Of a stretch of DNA of 64,000 nucleotides, positions 46,261 to 56,334 are shown in pieces. A program made the position numbers and the translations under genes. This stretch comes from Diogma glabrata (taxonomy: Eukaryota; Arthropoda; Insecta; Diptera; Cylindrotomidae). The notes beneath the pieces were generated by a model. It searched no databases, was not told the origin of the DNA, and saw nothing but the letters and a program-made list of their open reading frames with translations. The stretch spans positions 117,717,166-117,781,165 of the forward strand of contig OY856187.1 of assembly GCA_963693315.1 (NCBI GenBank). Reading direction: 5' to 3'. Numbering within the stretch: position 1 is the first letter of the stretch; each line of letters begins with the position of its first letter.

Positions 46261-47640
46261 CTGTGATAATATATTGCACAGAGGAGACTGAATTTGGTAG
46301 ACACCTGGTGCACTTCTGGGGCTAAAACTCAATCTAAGTAAAACTACGGTAGTTCCATTCACAAAGAAAAGAAAAACTCATCAAGGACTCCTTAATTGAA
46401 TCTGCACACTATACTAAATATCTGGGAGTAATTCTCGATAGCAAATTCCTGTGGAGAAACCACATGAAAGCGGTGGTAAGTAAAGCCGTAAGAGCTCTGG
46501 TAGTATGCAAAAATCTTGCGGGTAAACATGAGGGTACAGCCCAGGTATCCTAAGATGGATTTATACCATGATAGTGAGACCAGCCATCACTTACGGAGCA
46601 GTCGTATGGAACAAAAGAGCCCAACTTAACGCTGGGAAGACAAAGTTGGAAAAGATGCAGAGGATGGCTTGTATCTGCATAACGGGGACCATGAGAACAT
46701 GTCCTATCGCATCAATGAAGGTGCTGTTAGAACTTGTTCCTCTCTACTTGCAGGTTAAGAGCGTAGCAAGGGAAACCATACTGAGATTCAGCATGCAGGG
46801 TATGGGAAAGGAAAAAATCATCGAGTCTAAATATCGAGTCTTTCAAGGGAGAATCCCTTGCTTGAGTTTCCTAAAGACGGAATGATTAAGCAGTTCAACT
46901 TCGATAGGAAATATACATCGCAGTTGTACAAAAAAATCGGAGTGAAACAGTGAATCCACTACGTACCATTTGAGTAACGATGTAATCAAATGGTACGCGG
47001 AAGGTTCAAAGACCGAGAAAGGGGTGGGTCAGCCAAGCAGCAGTTAATGTGTTAAGCTCATACACCATCACATCCAAAATTGTTGGAGACTGTATAAGCA
47101 AACTAAACAAGCTTGGGAATAGCAACAAAGTTACAATTTACTGGATCCCTGGTTATACGGGTAATCGCAGGTAATGAAGAAGCCGACAAATTGGCAGGGC
47201 GAGGTGCTTTAACATCTTTTATCGGTTCGATTCCGTTTTGTGGATTGGGGACGAAAGTCATCAATGAAAGGATGTGGGAAGTAATTATGATGGAATGGTC
47301 AAAAACCTGGAACAACGCCGCGGGTTTAAGGCAGTCCAAGGAGTTGATTAGACAGGAACAACCTTAGAATACTGGACATGGGTTCTTATAAGACACTGTA
47401 AACTAAGAAAACACCTTAGGAACATTGGGGTGGAGCCGAGGGACGAATGTAGATCTGGCTCTTGGAAAAAGAGACCCCCGCCCATCTTACCAAAGATTGT
47501 GGAGCCTTGATTTACACGAGAAGGCTGCATCTGGGGGAGTATAATATTGTAAGGCACGACCTGCATAAACTTAACCCTTTCCATATCCTGAAAATTCTAA
47601 GGGAGGTTGGATTGGAGGTGCTCTAACTGGGTATTCACCA
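46260..47640 (+). mobile_element. I-like non-LTR element relic (RT C-terminus and RNase H)
   Basis: Plus-strand pieces: the end of RT and thumb (46310-46560: KLSKTTVVPFT-like, SKYLGVILDSKF), 46568-46885 (MIVRPAITYGAVVWNKR, LEKMQRMACICITGTMRTCP, VLLELVPLYLQVKS), then RNase H (about 46990-47230: WYAEGSKT-like start, then IYWIPGYTGN and GNEEADKLAGRGAL with its catalytic Asp). 47270-47370 gives WSKTWNNAAGLRQSKEL and the C-terminal region continues to about 47630. It is broken by indels. It is a family distinct from 30190-33430 and resembles I-clade elements. Confidence 0.8.
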
Positions 47641-48300
47641 GGAGTAGTAGGGTAGGGTACAATTTAATCTAACATCTGTACTTGATAATCGAATCACAAC
47701 AGTTCTGCATCCCAACTTCCTGTTTTTCACTTCGGGTAAAAAATGTTTCTTTGCAAATTTTTCCATTTTTCAGTGTCTTTATCGACACTACAGACTACAA
47801 TAATAAATAGATTATGATGAAACTTATGAAAAAGGTTTCAATTAGTGTGAGGAGAAGATAATTATCATTTTTTGGGACACATTGATCAAAGTAGCGGGAG
47901 GTCTACCATACCACTGCTGACTTTTCTCACTTTGTTTTTAATGCTTCTTATGAGCATACATACTTCGTTCATTAATTAATTTTTATGTCACTTTGACAAA
48001 AGATGGATATTTGAAGGACAAAGAACTGATTTGTATTTAGACGATATTGGGGGCCCCCTACCCGTTTATTTAAAACTTTAATAACATTAGGTCTTGATAA
48101 TTTATTTTGATTAGACTTAGTATATATGCTTAGAATATGATTTGTAACAATTCTGGATTCCACTTTCGGCCAATTCCGGTAAAAGTTTTTTTTTCTGTTT
48201 CTATTCGTACAACAGAACTTATGTATGTTGGGATACAGCAGTTTTCTTCAAAGAGCTAATTTTGATTAAACTCTAGAAAAATATGGAGATTTGTATGAGA
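47640..48300 (+). repeat. Dispersed modular repeat X, left part of interrupted copy
   Basis: Contains two modules (restarts near 47700 and 48150). It is interrupted at 48300 by the composite element and resumes at 53018-53110 (agaaggatctgataatctttt, gggaaaagtggtggggcc). Confidence 0.7.
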
Positions 48301-48577
48301 CAAGGTTGGCATGATATATATCAATGATATATATCCGATATATATCATTGATATATATCACGATATTTATTCCCTGATATATATCATGATATTTATAAAC
48401 AAAAAAATAAATAACTATTCCTACATTAAAGTTGGAAAAACTGTTAACAGTCGCAGCACTGCTGGCAAAACGCATGCCAAATGAGGTAACCTGGTTCAGC
48501 TATGCCAGGACCATAAAGCTGACATAGATTCTGACATAACTAAACTTATGACATAAATAGTGTAATGAATGTTAAAC

Positions 48578-48580
<3 letters not shown>

Positions 48581-48613
<33 letters not shown>

Positions 48614-50672
48614 AAATGTGTTGTGTAATAGGGTTTAGAATATGTGTCACAACAACACATAAATACCTTTTAAGACCTAGGTCTAGACCTGGGTCCCACA
48701 ACAACTGGCGTTCTGAGGTGTAGATTAACGCTTTTTTTAAACATCTGCGGGTTGAAGCCACCTGAGACTAAGTGTTCCGGCAAACTATTCCATTTGTATG
48801 CAGTTCGGACAAAGAAGTCTCTCTGCGATCTGCCAGTATGACAGCGCGGGATCTTTACCGTTTCACTGGTTGCGGCAGCCGATTGCCGAGTGGAACGGGG
48901 GTAAGAATAAGTTTGAGGCATGATGCCGCTGATTTCATCTGAGCACTGCTGATGACGATATTTGTAAAAAACAACGAGGTCAGCAACAGTGCGACGATGT
49001 TGTAGGGAATCAAGTTGTGATGTCAAAGTTCGATCACCTACAATTCGTATAGCTCGCTTTTGAACAGAGTCCAAGAGGGCCAAGATGGAAACAGAGGCAG
49101 CACCCCAAACTTGACAGCAGTACTCCATACAGGGACGAATATAGGACTTATAAACATGGAGCAATTGGTATGGAGTGAAAAATTTTTTGCATCTATTTAG
49201 GAGGCCGAGTTTTTTAGACGCGCTTTTTGCCATCGCCATTACATGATCGTTCCAGAGTAGGTCATTTGAAACTGTGACACCCAATAAACGAATGTTTTTA
49301 CATTCACCTATTGGTTCATCACACATACTAAATAAAATATCTTTGGGGAACTCGGTCTTTAATCTGGAAACAATCAACAGCTGTGTTTTGGTGGAGTTGA
49401 AATTGACAAGGTTTTGGTCACCCCAGTCGGCGACTTTATTCAGGTCTTTGTTCACGTTTATGGCAGCGTCTCTCCGGGCAGGATTAATTCGTTCGTGCAT
49501 TTTACCTTTTGAAGGAAGGGGCTCGAACGACTTGTGCAGAGTACTATCATCTGCAAAACTATTTATTGGGTTGCTGGTGATTTTCAACAATTCGTTGATA
49601 TAAATCAAAAATAGGGTTGGGGACAATACTGAGCCTTGGGGTACACCAGCGTTAATTAGTTTAGACTCAGAAGAATATCCGTCTAAGGTTACCGAAATGT
49701 ATCGGTCGGATAGAAAATTTTGAATCAGCTTCACAACATTGGGATGAAAACCGTACGCAACGAGCTTGTTGATTAAGTTGGCATGCCAGACTCGATCGAA
49801 TGCCTTGGAGATGTCTAAAGCGATAACGTATGTTTCACCACCTTTATCAAGTATGCTGTTCCAACAATGCGCTACATAGTTTAATAGATCGGTAGTTGAT
49901 CTTTTGTTTCGAAAACCGTATTGGCTGTCGGATATTAAATGATTTTCTTCCAGAAATTTTGAAATATGTGTATTAATATAATGCTCGTAGACTTTGGATA
50001 GGACCGATAGTAAAGCTATTGGCCTATAATTTGAGATATCGGATTTTGGTCCCTTTTTGGGGACGGGCTGGACATTTGCCAACTTCCAGCACGAGGGAAA
50101 TATACCAGATTTGTAGGATTGGTAGAATATTTTAGTTAAAGTTGGTGCAAGTTCTTTGGAAAAGGTTTTTAAAATAATGGGTGGAATATTGTCCATTCCT
50201 GATGCTTTGTTGATGTTTAACCCCTTTAAAAGTTTAGCGACTATTTTGGGTTTGAAGTGAAGTTCATTCATATTAACTCCTGAAGACTGGATTTGGGGTA
50301 TTTCTTTAGGAGTTTCCAAAACAGTGGAGTTCAGAGCAAAGCGTTCAGCGAACAAGTTAGCTTTTCTTGCGGGATCATTGACGATTAAATCACCATCAAT
50401 AATAGGGGGAATAGAAAATTTTGTACCAGAATTTAAAGAATTAATGGCACTGTAGAAACTCTTGTCAGAAACAGACATAGACGTAAGTTTTGAGGCTTTC
50501 GCTCTGTCAATTTCGGACTTTTCGCTTGAGATAATCTGATTAGATATTTTGTTGGCCTTTAGATATTGGGATCGATTAGTGGGAGTTTTGTTATGAATCC
50601 AAATATTAAATGATCTACGTTTGTTTCTAAGTGCCGTTTTGGCAGCTTTCGAATACAAGTATTTTAATTTTA
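48581..50672 (-). mobile_element. Jockey-like element, 5'-truncated, with intact RT frame
   Basis: The minus-strand element ends in a 29-nt poly(A) (T tract 48581-48609), preceded by the tacacaacac tail shared with the copies at 18292 and 56335. It begins abruptly near 50672, where similarity to the 56335 copy is lost. The endonuclease is missing. It is nested in the hAT-ended composite. Confidence 0.92.
48670..50658 (-). CDS. Jockey-like reverse transcriptase, 662 codons, no endonuclease
   Basis: ORF2-derived reverse transcriptase of a jockey-clade non-LTR retrotransposon. The open frame has no ATG at its start (TTG; the element is 5'-truncated) but no stop for 662 codons. Motifs: NINKASGMDNIPP (about 148-160), VPKKGPKSDISNYRPIALLS (199-218), QYGFRNKRSTTDLL (246-259), ALDISKAFDRVW (280-291, catalytic Asp), AGVPQGSVLSPTLFLIYINE (337-356) and NSFADDSTLHKSF (366-378, intact catalytic Asp pair). 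Then the thumb, a YIRPCMEYCCQVWGAAS segment, RAIRIVGD, the HQQCSDEISGIMPQTYSYP region and FFVRTAYKWNSLP near the C-terminus. All catalytic residues are present. The long open frame and 29-nt poly(A) suggest a young copy, but without a promoter or endonuclease it is not autonomous. Confidence 0.9.
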   Translation of the reverse strand: MYSKAAKTALRNKRRSFNIWIHNKTPTNRSQYLKANKISNQIISSEKSEIDRAKASKLTSMSVSDKSFYSAINSLNSGTKFSIPPIIDGDLIVNDPARKANLFAERFALNSTVLETPKEIPQIQSSGVNMNELHFKPKIVAKLLKGLNINKASGMDNIPPIILKTFSKELAPTLTKIFYQSYKSGIFPSCWKLANVQPVPKKGPKSDISNYRPIALLSVLSKVYEHYINTHISKFLEENHLISDSQYGFRNKRSTTDLLNYVAHCWNSILDKGGETYVIALDISKAFDRVWHANLINKLVAYGFHPNVVKLIQNFLSDRYISVTLDGYSSESKLINAGVPQGSVLSPTLFLIYINELLKITSNPINSFADDSTLHKSFEPLPSKGKMHERINPARRDAAINVNKDLNKVADWGDQNLVNFNSTKTQLLIVSRLKTEFPKDILFSMCDEPIGECKNIRLLGVTVSNDLLWNDHVMAMAKSASKKLGLLNRCKKFFTPYQLLHVYKSYIRPCMEYCCQVWGAASVSILALLDSVQKRAIRIVGDRTLTSQLDSLQHRRTVADLVVFYKYRHQQCSDEISGIMPQTYSYPRSTRQSAAATSETVKIPRCHTGRSQRDFFVRTAYKWNSLPEHLVSGGFNPQMFKKSVNLHLRTPVVVGPRSRPRS

Positions 50673-50992
50673 CAATATGCTTTGTTATCTAAAGACAATA
50701 GCAATCGCTTTAGAAGAGCTTAAAGAGATAAAACGGCTATTGCCGTTGTAGTTGAAATTTAGCATAAACTGGAAGTCGATCTTAAACTAGAGCAACCTTT
50801 AAAAGTTAAAAACTTTTTTATCGAACAAGAGGCATGGCTTTAAATGCACCTCATCACCTAGATAGTTTATGCTTGACCATCTATTTTTAGTAAACGTTTG
50901 ACAACCACCAAAGAGAAGAAGCATATACTTCCTTATGTAATATAAATATTTCAGACTTCATTCCATTTGTAATGGCGCTTTTGACTGAATCC

Positions 50993-51441
50993 ACGCTGAA
51001 AAAAACATGTCCTATTTCCAATCGAAATGCAATTGTCTTAACCTCACCGTACGGTCACATATGGCGAATCAAACTACGAAATTGCTTCAAAAACTCTACA
51101 ATTATAAATCGATGAAGTTGAGACAATCACACGAAATATTTATGTGAAAATAAAATATAGTTCAATTAATCTCAAATACTTAAACTTTAAAATGAGAAAT
51201 TCATGATATAAGGCCAAAGGAAATTTTTTTCAGGGAAATAGTTATTATCTTTATTCAACTACTGTTATATTGGATATAACACTTTATATTTTAAATAAAC
51301 CTCATCCTGTTGTTAGGAAAATGTTATCAGGTAGTTGTCGCAATCACAGTGATATTGTCTGCAAATAAATTTTATTTGCATGAATAATAAACTGCCAACT
51401 TCGAGATGAGGTTGTCATGAACTTCAATTTTTTTTTCAGTG
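50993..51441. mobile_element. MITE with CACTGAAAAAAA-type termini, copy 2
   Basis: Starts cgctgaaaaaaacatgtcct and ends ttttttttcagtg. It is the reverse complement of 37783-38232 with scattered substitutions (shared caatcgaaatgca, cctcaccgtacgg, atatggcgaat, tactacg/actacgaaattg). It lies inside the hAT-ended composite; the flanking TA is not preserved. Confidence 0.85.
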
Positions 51442-51546
51442 CAAACCATTCCCAAAATATGTATTTCAATCTCTGTTTAGCAATACACCACCAATGGTGT
51501 GGTGGAATGGAATAACAACCCAAGTAGTTTTCCAAAATTTGAAATA

Positions 51547-52120
51547 CGGCCAAGCACTGGCCCACTAATGGTTAACAGTACCTGTGATTTGTTATTTTCC
51601 CAGTAATAGAAACAGTCATGGGCCCATCTATTGGGTTAACAGCAAATAGCGAGTATTTAGTTACCTGTGAATGGCCAAGCGCTGGCGCATAAATGGTAAA
51701 CAATACTTGGCTATTGTTATTGGGCCATTACTGGAACCATGAATTGGCAAATCTGCGGTTTAAAGAAATGAATCAGTAAAGTTTACTTTAAATGGCCAAG
51801 ATATGGCACGTTAATGGTTAACATTAATTGGTTATTGTTATTGGGGCAGTACTAAAACCACTCATCGGCCAATCTATGGTTTACAAAAAAATAGCCAGCA
51901 TTTAGTTCCCTTTGAAATTTGAATGGCCCAATTATAGTAAACAGTACTTTTATATTGTTATTGGGCCCTTACTAGAACTATGAATCACCCGATCTAAGGT
52001 TTATAGAAAATAACCAGTAAAGTTTACTTTAAACGGCCAAGTAATGGCACGTTAATGGCTAACATTAATTGGCAGTTGTTATTGGGCCCGTACTAAACCA
52101 TGAATTGGCCGATCTTTGTC
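51547..52120 (+). repeat. Tandem repeat, ~120-bp unit, five copies
   Basis: The unit has the form ggccaag...tggc(a/c)c, ttaatggttaac, ttggttattgttattgggc, tactagaacca, tgaattggcc, atctatggttta, then agtaaagtttactttaaa. Copies start near 51547, 51674, 51798, 51925 and 52035. Rich in TTGGCC/GGCCAA half-palindromes. Confidence 0.8.
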
Positions 52121-52319
52121 ATTTGGTTCAAATTCACTAGAGCATTATCCATTTTAGAAATATATAGGTTGAAAAATTTCACCTATAGTTTAATTATCGT
52201 ATCTCTGCTGAAAACCTATGATAATAATGTCAAGGTTAGTATAAGTTTTAAATTTTTTTTCTTTAGACATTTTTACTTTATTTTAATTATTTTGTATATT
52301 TAAATTAATACGTATGATA

Positions 52320-52730
52320 TTTTATAATGGCCCAGCCATGGTTACCAGTACTCGGCCATTGCTGCAATACTTGTAATCATTATTTGTCCGTTACTGGGTT
52401 AGCTGTACAACCTTGTATGGGCCATTGCTGTTTTTTCTCTGGCAAATGAATGGCAGCCATTTATTGTCCAAAGTTATCAACAAGTAAAATTAGTGGTAGC
52501 ACTATGGGTCATGGTTGCCAGTACCGGGTCATTGTTGAATTACTGGTCGCCAATAATTGACCATTACTGCACCAGTTGTATAACGTTGTATGGGCCAGTT
52601 CGATAACTTCGATTCAGTAACATTCTGTTAATGGTCCAGTTATGGTGGTCATTGCGGGTGGCATTACTGGTCGGCAGTAATGAACCATTAATGGACCAGT
52701 TTTACAGCCTTGTATGAGTATTGATGATTG
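52320..52730 (+). repeat. Second tandem array in the composite, ~3 diverged copies
   Basis: Recurrent blocks atggcccag/atgggtca/atggtccag, tggttaccagtac, cattactgg and accagttgtataa-ccttgtatggg. Unit about 110-180 bp. Related in motif style to the array at 51547. Confidence 0.6.
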
Positions 52731-53109
52731 AAGAATGATTGAAGAATGAAGATACAGACGAATAGACTTGTCAAATTGTCTATAAACTAAATTGGAGTTG
52801 CAATATTTGAATTTAGTTTACAGGCAAAGAGGTATGAAACGAGGGCGAGATGCGATGCACTGCATAGAAGTGTGGAAAGGGCCATATATTGTATAATATT
52901 TAAGATAAACAACTTATTCAAAAATAAATATCAGATCTTGATATATATCGGATATATATCTGATATATATCGGATATTTTGATATTTATATAAATATCAT
53001 GATATTTGCCAACCTTGGTATGAGAAGGATCTGATAATCTTTTGAGTGAGAACGGGAAAAGTGGTGGGGCCTATGGACCACCTATTTTTTATAATTAGAA
53101 CTAAGCGAA

Positions 53110-54560
53110 GCCTACCAACAAACCTACTTATTTCTACCGGATGTTCTGCCGCTTGGGCTTTTTAGATTTTATGAACTACTTTTTAAATTAGTGTTAATAT
53201 TTGTAAACATGTAGATGTCCTTTGTAAAAAGCCTGTCACTTTTTGCATGTTAATTTGTAAACATCTGTCTCAATCTAAGATTTTTCTGGTATTTCAGCCA
53301 AAACTTTCTCAAATTTCCTCAAAAAATTTTTTATCGTTTGGTATGTAATTTTATTATATTGTATGCTGATTGTAGTTTTAGGCAGTATATAGATTTATCA
53401 TTTTCTTTTGTTGTTAGATTTTGTTTATGCTTATTGTTTAATGTGTCGATTATTGTGGTTTTATATCGGTTTTTATTGGCTAAATGTTTTATGTTGTTTA
53501 TTTCATTTTGGTAATCTTCATTATTTAATGGTGTCGTGTTTTGCCTGTTAATCATGTGGCTGTATGATGTTATGATATGGCTGGTGTGAAAGATTATTTA
53601 TTGTTTGATCCGTATGTGTGGGTTTTCTGAAATTTGTAAATTCGTGTTTTGAATTTTTGTTTTTTATTGTTAAATTTTAATAATAAATTAATCTTTATCT
53701 GTTTCTGCTTCTAATGTGAATTTTATTCATGGATGTATGTTGTTTATATATTAATGTAATTTGTCAAGTTGTCTTTTGATTCCTTAAAATAAAATTAAAA
53801 TATCATCTACCGAGACGATGCCAGTTTATTAAAATTTCGTATATGTATATTGATTACTGATGTCATTTAAGATATGTTTTTCTCTGAAAATTGTTTAGGA
53901 ATATTTCCTTGTGCCGTGGTTATTTGTAGAATTCTTAGTTGTGTAAATAATTTTGTTGTGTGATGACTTTATTGTGCTTATTTTTCCTTCTATATTTTTA
54001 ATATTTTTTTATTATTTTCAATGTTCCGTGAATTTGTATATTTGAATTGGATATATATTTTGTATATCAAAGTACATAGTATCCTACGTAGTGTTTGGCT
54101 CTATTTTATTAGTTATTTCCATGTTGGTTTTATCGAATAATCTTTAACGAAATTTGTGTGTTTTGTTATTTAATTGATTTGAGCTGCGCTGCGGTGAAGT
54201 CTTGAATGTTTCATTGAAATATCTTCTTTAAGTATTTTAGTAACCCTTTTTGCTGTTTTTCTGCCCCATTTGTAGTAAATGTTTGTTTATATTTCTGTTG
54301 TTGTTATTTGGATGTATATTTTTTTTTAAAGATTTTCCTAATAGTTGGGTTCTTTTCATTAGCATTGAATTATATTTCTGTGTAGTTTTCAATTCTTTGT
54401 CATATTTGTTTCTTATATTTGTTTCATATTATAATTGATATTATTTCTTATCTTTCGTTGCAAATTTGTTGTTATTTGATTGATTTTGGTATTTAAACAT
54501 CCATTTTTGCTTTATACATGGGTTATTTTAGAGTTATTTAATTCAAGGAAAAATTGCAAT
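53110..54560 (-). mobile_element. Penelope-like retroelement relic
   Basis: Minus-strand pieces in PLE order: TNMEITNKIEPN and FDIQNIYPIQI (about 54130-54030, RT middle); VSVDDILILF (about 53826-53797, the RT catalytic YVDD box with Tyr replaced by Ser); HEFTNFRKPTHT-like sequence in shifted frames; the thumb 53555-53331 (MINRQNTTPLNNEDYQNEIN, IKHLANKNRYKTTIID); then at about 53256-53190 VYKLTCKK, a stop and QAFYKG, which is the start of a GIY-YIG endonuclease. Penelope-like elements are defined by exactly this RT plus GIY-YIG pairing. Many stops and frameshifts; extremely AT-rich. The 5' limit is uncertain. Confidence 0.75.
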
Positions 54561-56251
54561 CATTTCCATATTTTTAATTGAAAATAATTTTTTTATGTTC
54601 TTTATTAAATTTTTGTATCCGCAAAACGTCTGTCACATAAACTCATTTGTTGAAATTTTAATAACCACTAGAACTTAAGTTAATCTTGAACAAACAAACG
54701 ACAAAGAATATAGACAAATCTAGAAGTAAATATGTAAACAAACATGTTTTAAACGTTATATTGTTTCAAAAAGTCTATCAAATGGATCAGCTGATCTTTC
54801 AAAATATTTTTGAATTATTAAATACGCATGTGAACAAATTTATCGAAGGTTATTTTTATAACAACATAATCAAAGATGACCGATTTCATCGGCAATGTAA
54901 TTTTCAATCATTATCAGATAATTCAAATTAATTTATGAATTTCTGCAAAAAAAAATTACTTGTATGTAAATAAATATTTTTTGTTTATTTTATTCATTCT
55001 TACTACAATGTTATTGTATGTATATGAAATTTAAGACAAAATAACATTTAAAAAAAGAATATTACGATTCAAAACAGCGTCATCAAGCATGTTTGCTGTT
55101 TATAAGTCTCTCCAGTATTGGATTAAATATTTGAATAACAAAATATTAAGATAATTATTGTTTGTTTACATATTTCTAATCAAAAGGTTGTACATTTTGA
55201 TGCATACATACAAAACTTATCATGGTGATATATTTCACTTGTTATGTGTAATACATACCCACAGTAAAACATATTTCTTGTTTAAGGACAAATTTAGAGA
55301 TAATGATCGTAAATCAGAGCGTATTGTGATTACGAATTATAGGTGAACAAAAACAAAAGTCACTTTTTAAAAGTGTTCCCATAGGGGAGGATTTTTCAAA
55401 TATGTTTTAAAGACGCGTTAATTGTTTCTATTTAACTTCTTACTATCTTTTTTATTATTTAAAAATTATCCGTCCTAAAGGTTTCGTTTCGAAAAACTGA
55501 GTTTGAGCTTAGTCTACAGCCTTACTCTGACATTCGATAGCCTTCGTTTTACACTCAATTTTGATAGCCTTCGTTTATTTGGTACTAAGAAATTCGAAGG
55601 CGAATAACCGCTATCGAATATTTTATTTGACATATAAAAGTTTTGATAGCGCAACAATATTTTCCTAAATTATTGTATAACGATATTGTATTTGAAATTT
55701 TTGTATCGTTTTTGTATTCGCCTACATTTTCTGGTCGATTTTAAATTCGAAAAGAAGTTAATATTTTTTCTTCCTAAATATTGAGTATGATATTAAATAA
55801 TAGTACATTATGATGCAAGGACGTGAAGCTAAAGAAATCGAGGCGCTAGCCGAAACCCACATTAAGTCTAAAATAGCTTACATCCGTGCGCCATATACTA
55901 TTTTTTATTCGCCGCAAGCAAAATATTTAAAAGAAAATTGTTTATTCTAAATCAAAATTATAAATCTGCATAAATTTTGACATAAAAATATGTTGAGCAA
56001 GTAACCTTTGACAAAATATTTGTTATTTTTTCCAAATTATTGTATAACTATGACAACAAATAATAAGAATAATTTTAATTGGATTATGAAATTTTGAATT
56101 TAATGGTAGCTTTAATAAAAATTTCTATTTTTTTATAGAATTTAAACAAACACAAATGTTTTTTACTTTTTTGGACGTAAGTAACTATGACAACAAAATA
56201 TATGGTTAAAAAGTGACACTTTACGGCCGCAAATCACAGTAATAAAGTACC
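54561..56251. other. AT-rich non-coding sequence
   Basis: No recognised gene. An 81-codon plus-strand frame (54686-54931) is unmatched and left uncalled. 55530-55760 contains a loose cluster of gatagccttcg, tcgaaggcg and gatagc motifs in both orientations, possibly an old inverted-repeat element. Confidence 0.35.
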
Positions 56252-56318
56252 ACTTTAATAAAGTAATAAAGTACCCTGCAAGTGGTGCTTGCAGGGTACT
56301 TTATTACTTTATTAAAGT
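56252..56318. repeat. Perfect 31-bp palindrome with 5-nt loop
   Basis: The left arm 56252-56282 (ACTTTAATAAAGTAATAAAG, then TACCCTGCAAG), loop tggtg, and the exact inverse 56288-56318. It ends about 16 bp before the 5' boundary of the jockey copy at 56335. Confidence 0.95.
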
Positions 56319-56334
56319 ACACTTTAAAATACAT

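Larger units (their letters stand above)
48301..53017. mobile_element. 4.7-kb composite element with hAT-type ends and 8-bp target duplication
   Basis: The 11-bp terminal inverted repeats CAAGGTTGGCA (48301-48311) and TGCCAACCTTG (53007-53017) are flanked by GTATGAGA on both sides (48293-48300, 53018-53025). hAT elements characteristically make 8-bp duplications and many have GGTTGGCA-like ends. Inside each end are clustered copies of the palindrome GATATATATC (about five on the left, 48312-48395; three on the right, 52938-52975), plausible transposase-binding repeats. The interior holds a nested jockey copy, a MITE and two tandem arrays; I found no transposase gene, so it is non-autonomous. 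Confidence 0.88.

Noticed and set aside
49274..49603. Plus-strand 109-codon frame.
   Set aside because: Antisense shadow of the jockey reverse transcriptase; the paralogous copy shows the same shadow at 58261-58521.
54686..54931. 81-codon plus-strand frame as a small gene.
   Set aside because: No recognisable motif, AT-driven composition, and no splice or promoter support; chance is likely in such AT-rich DNA.
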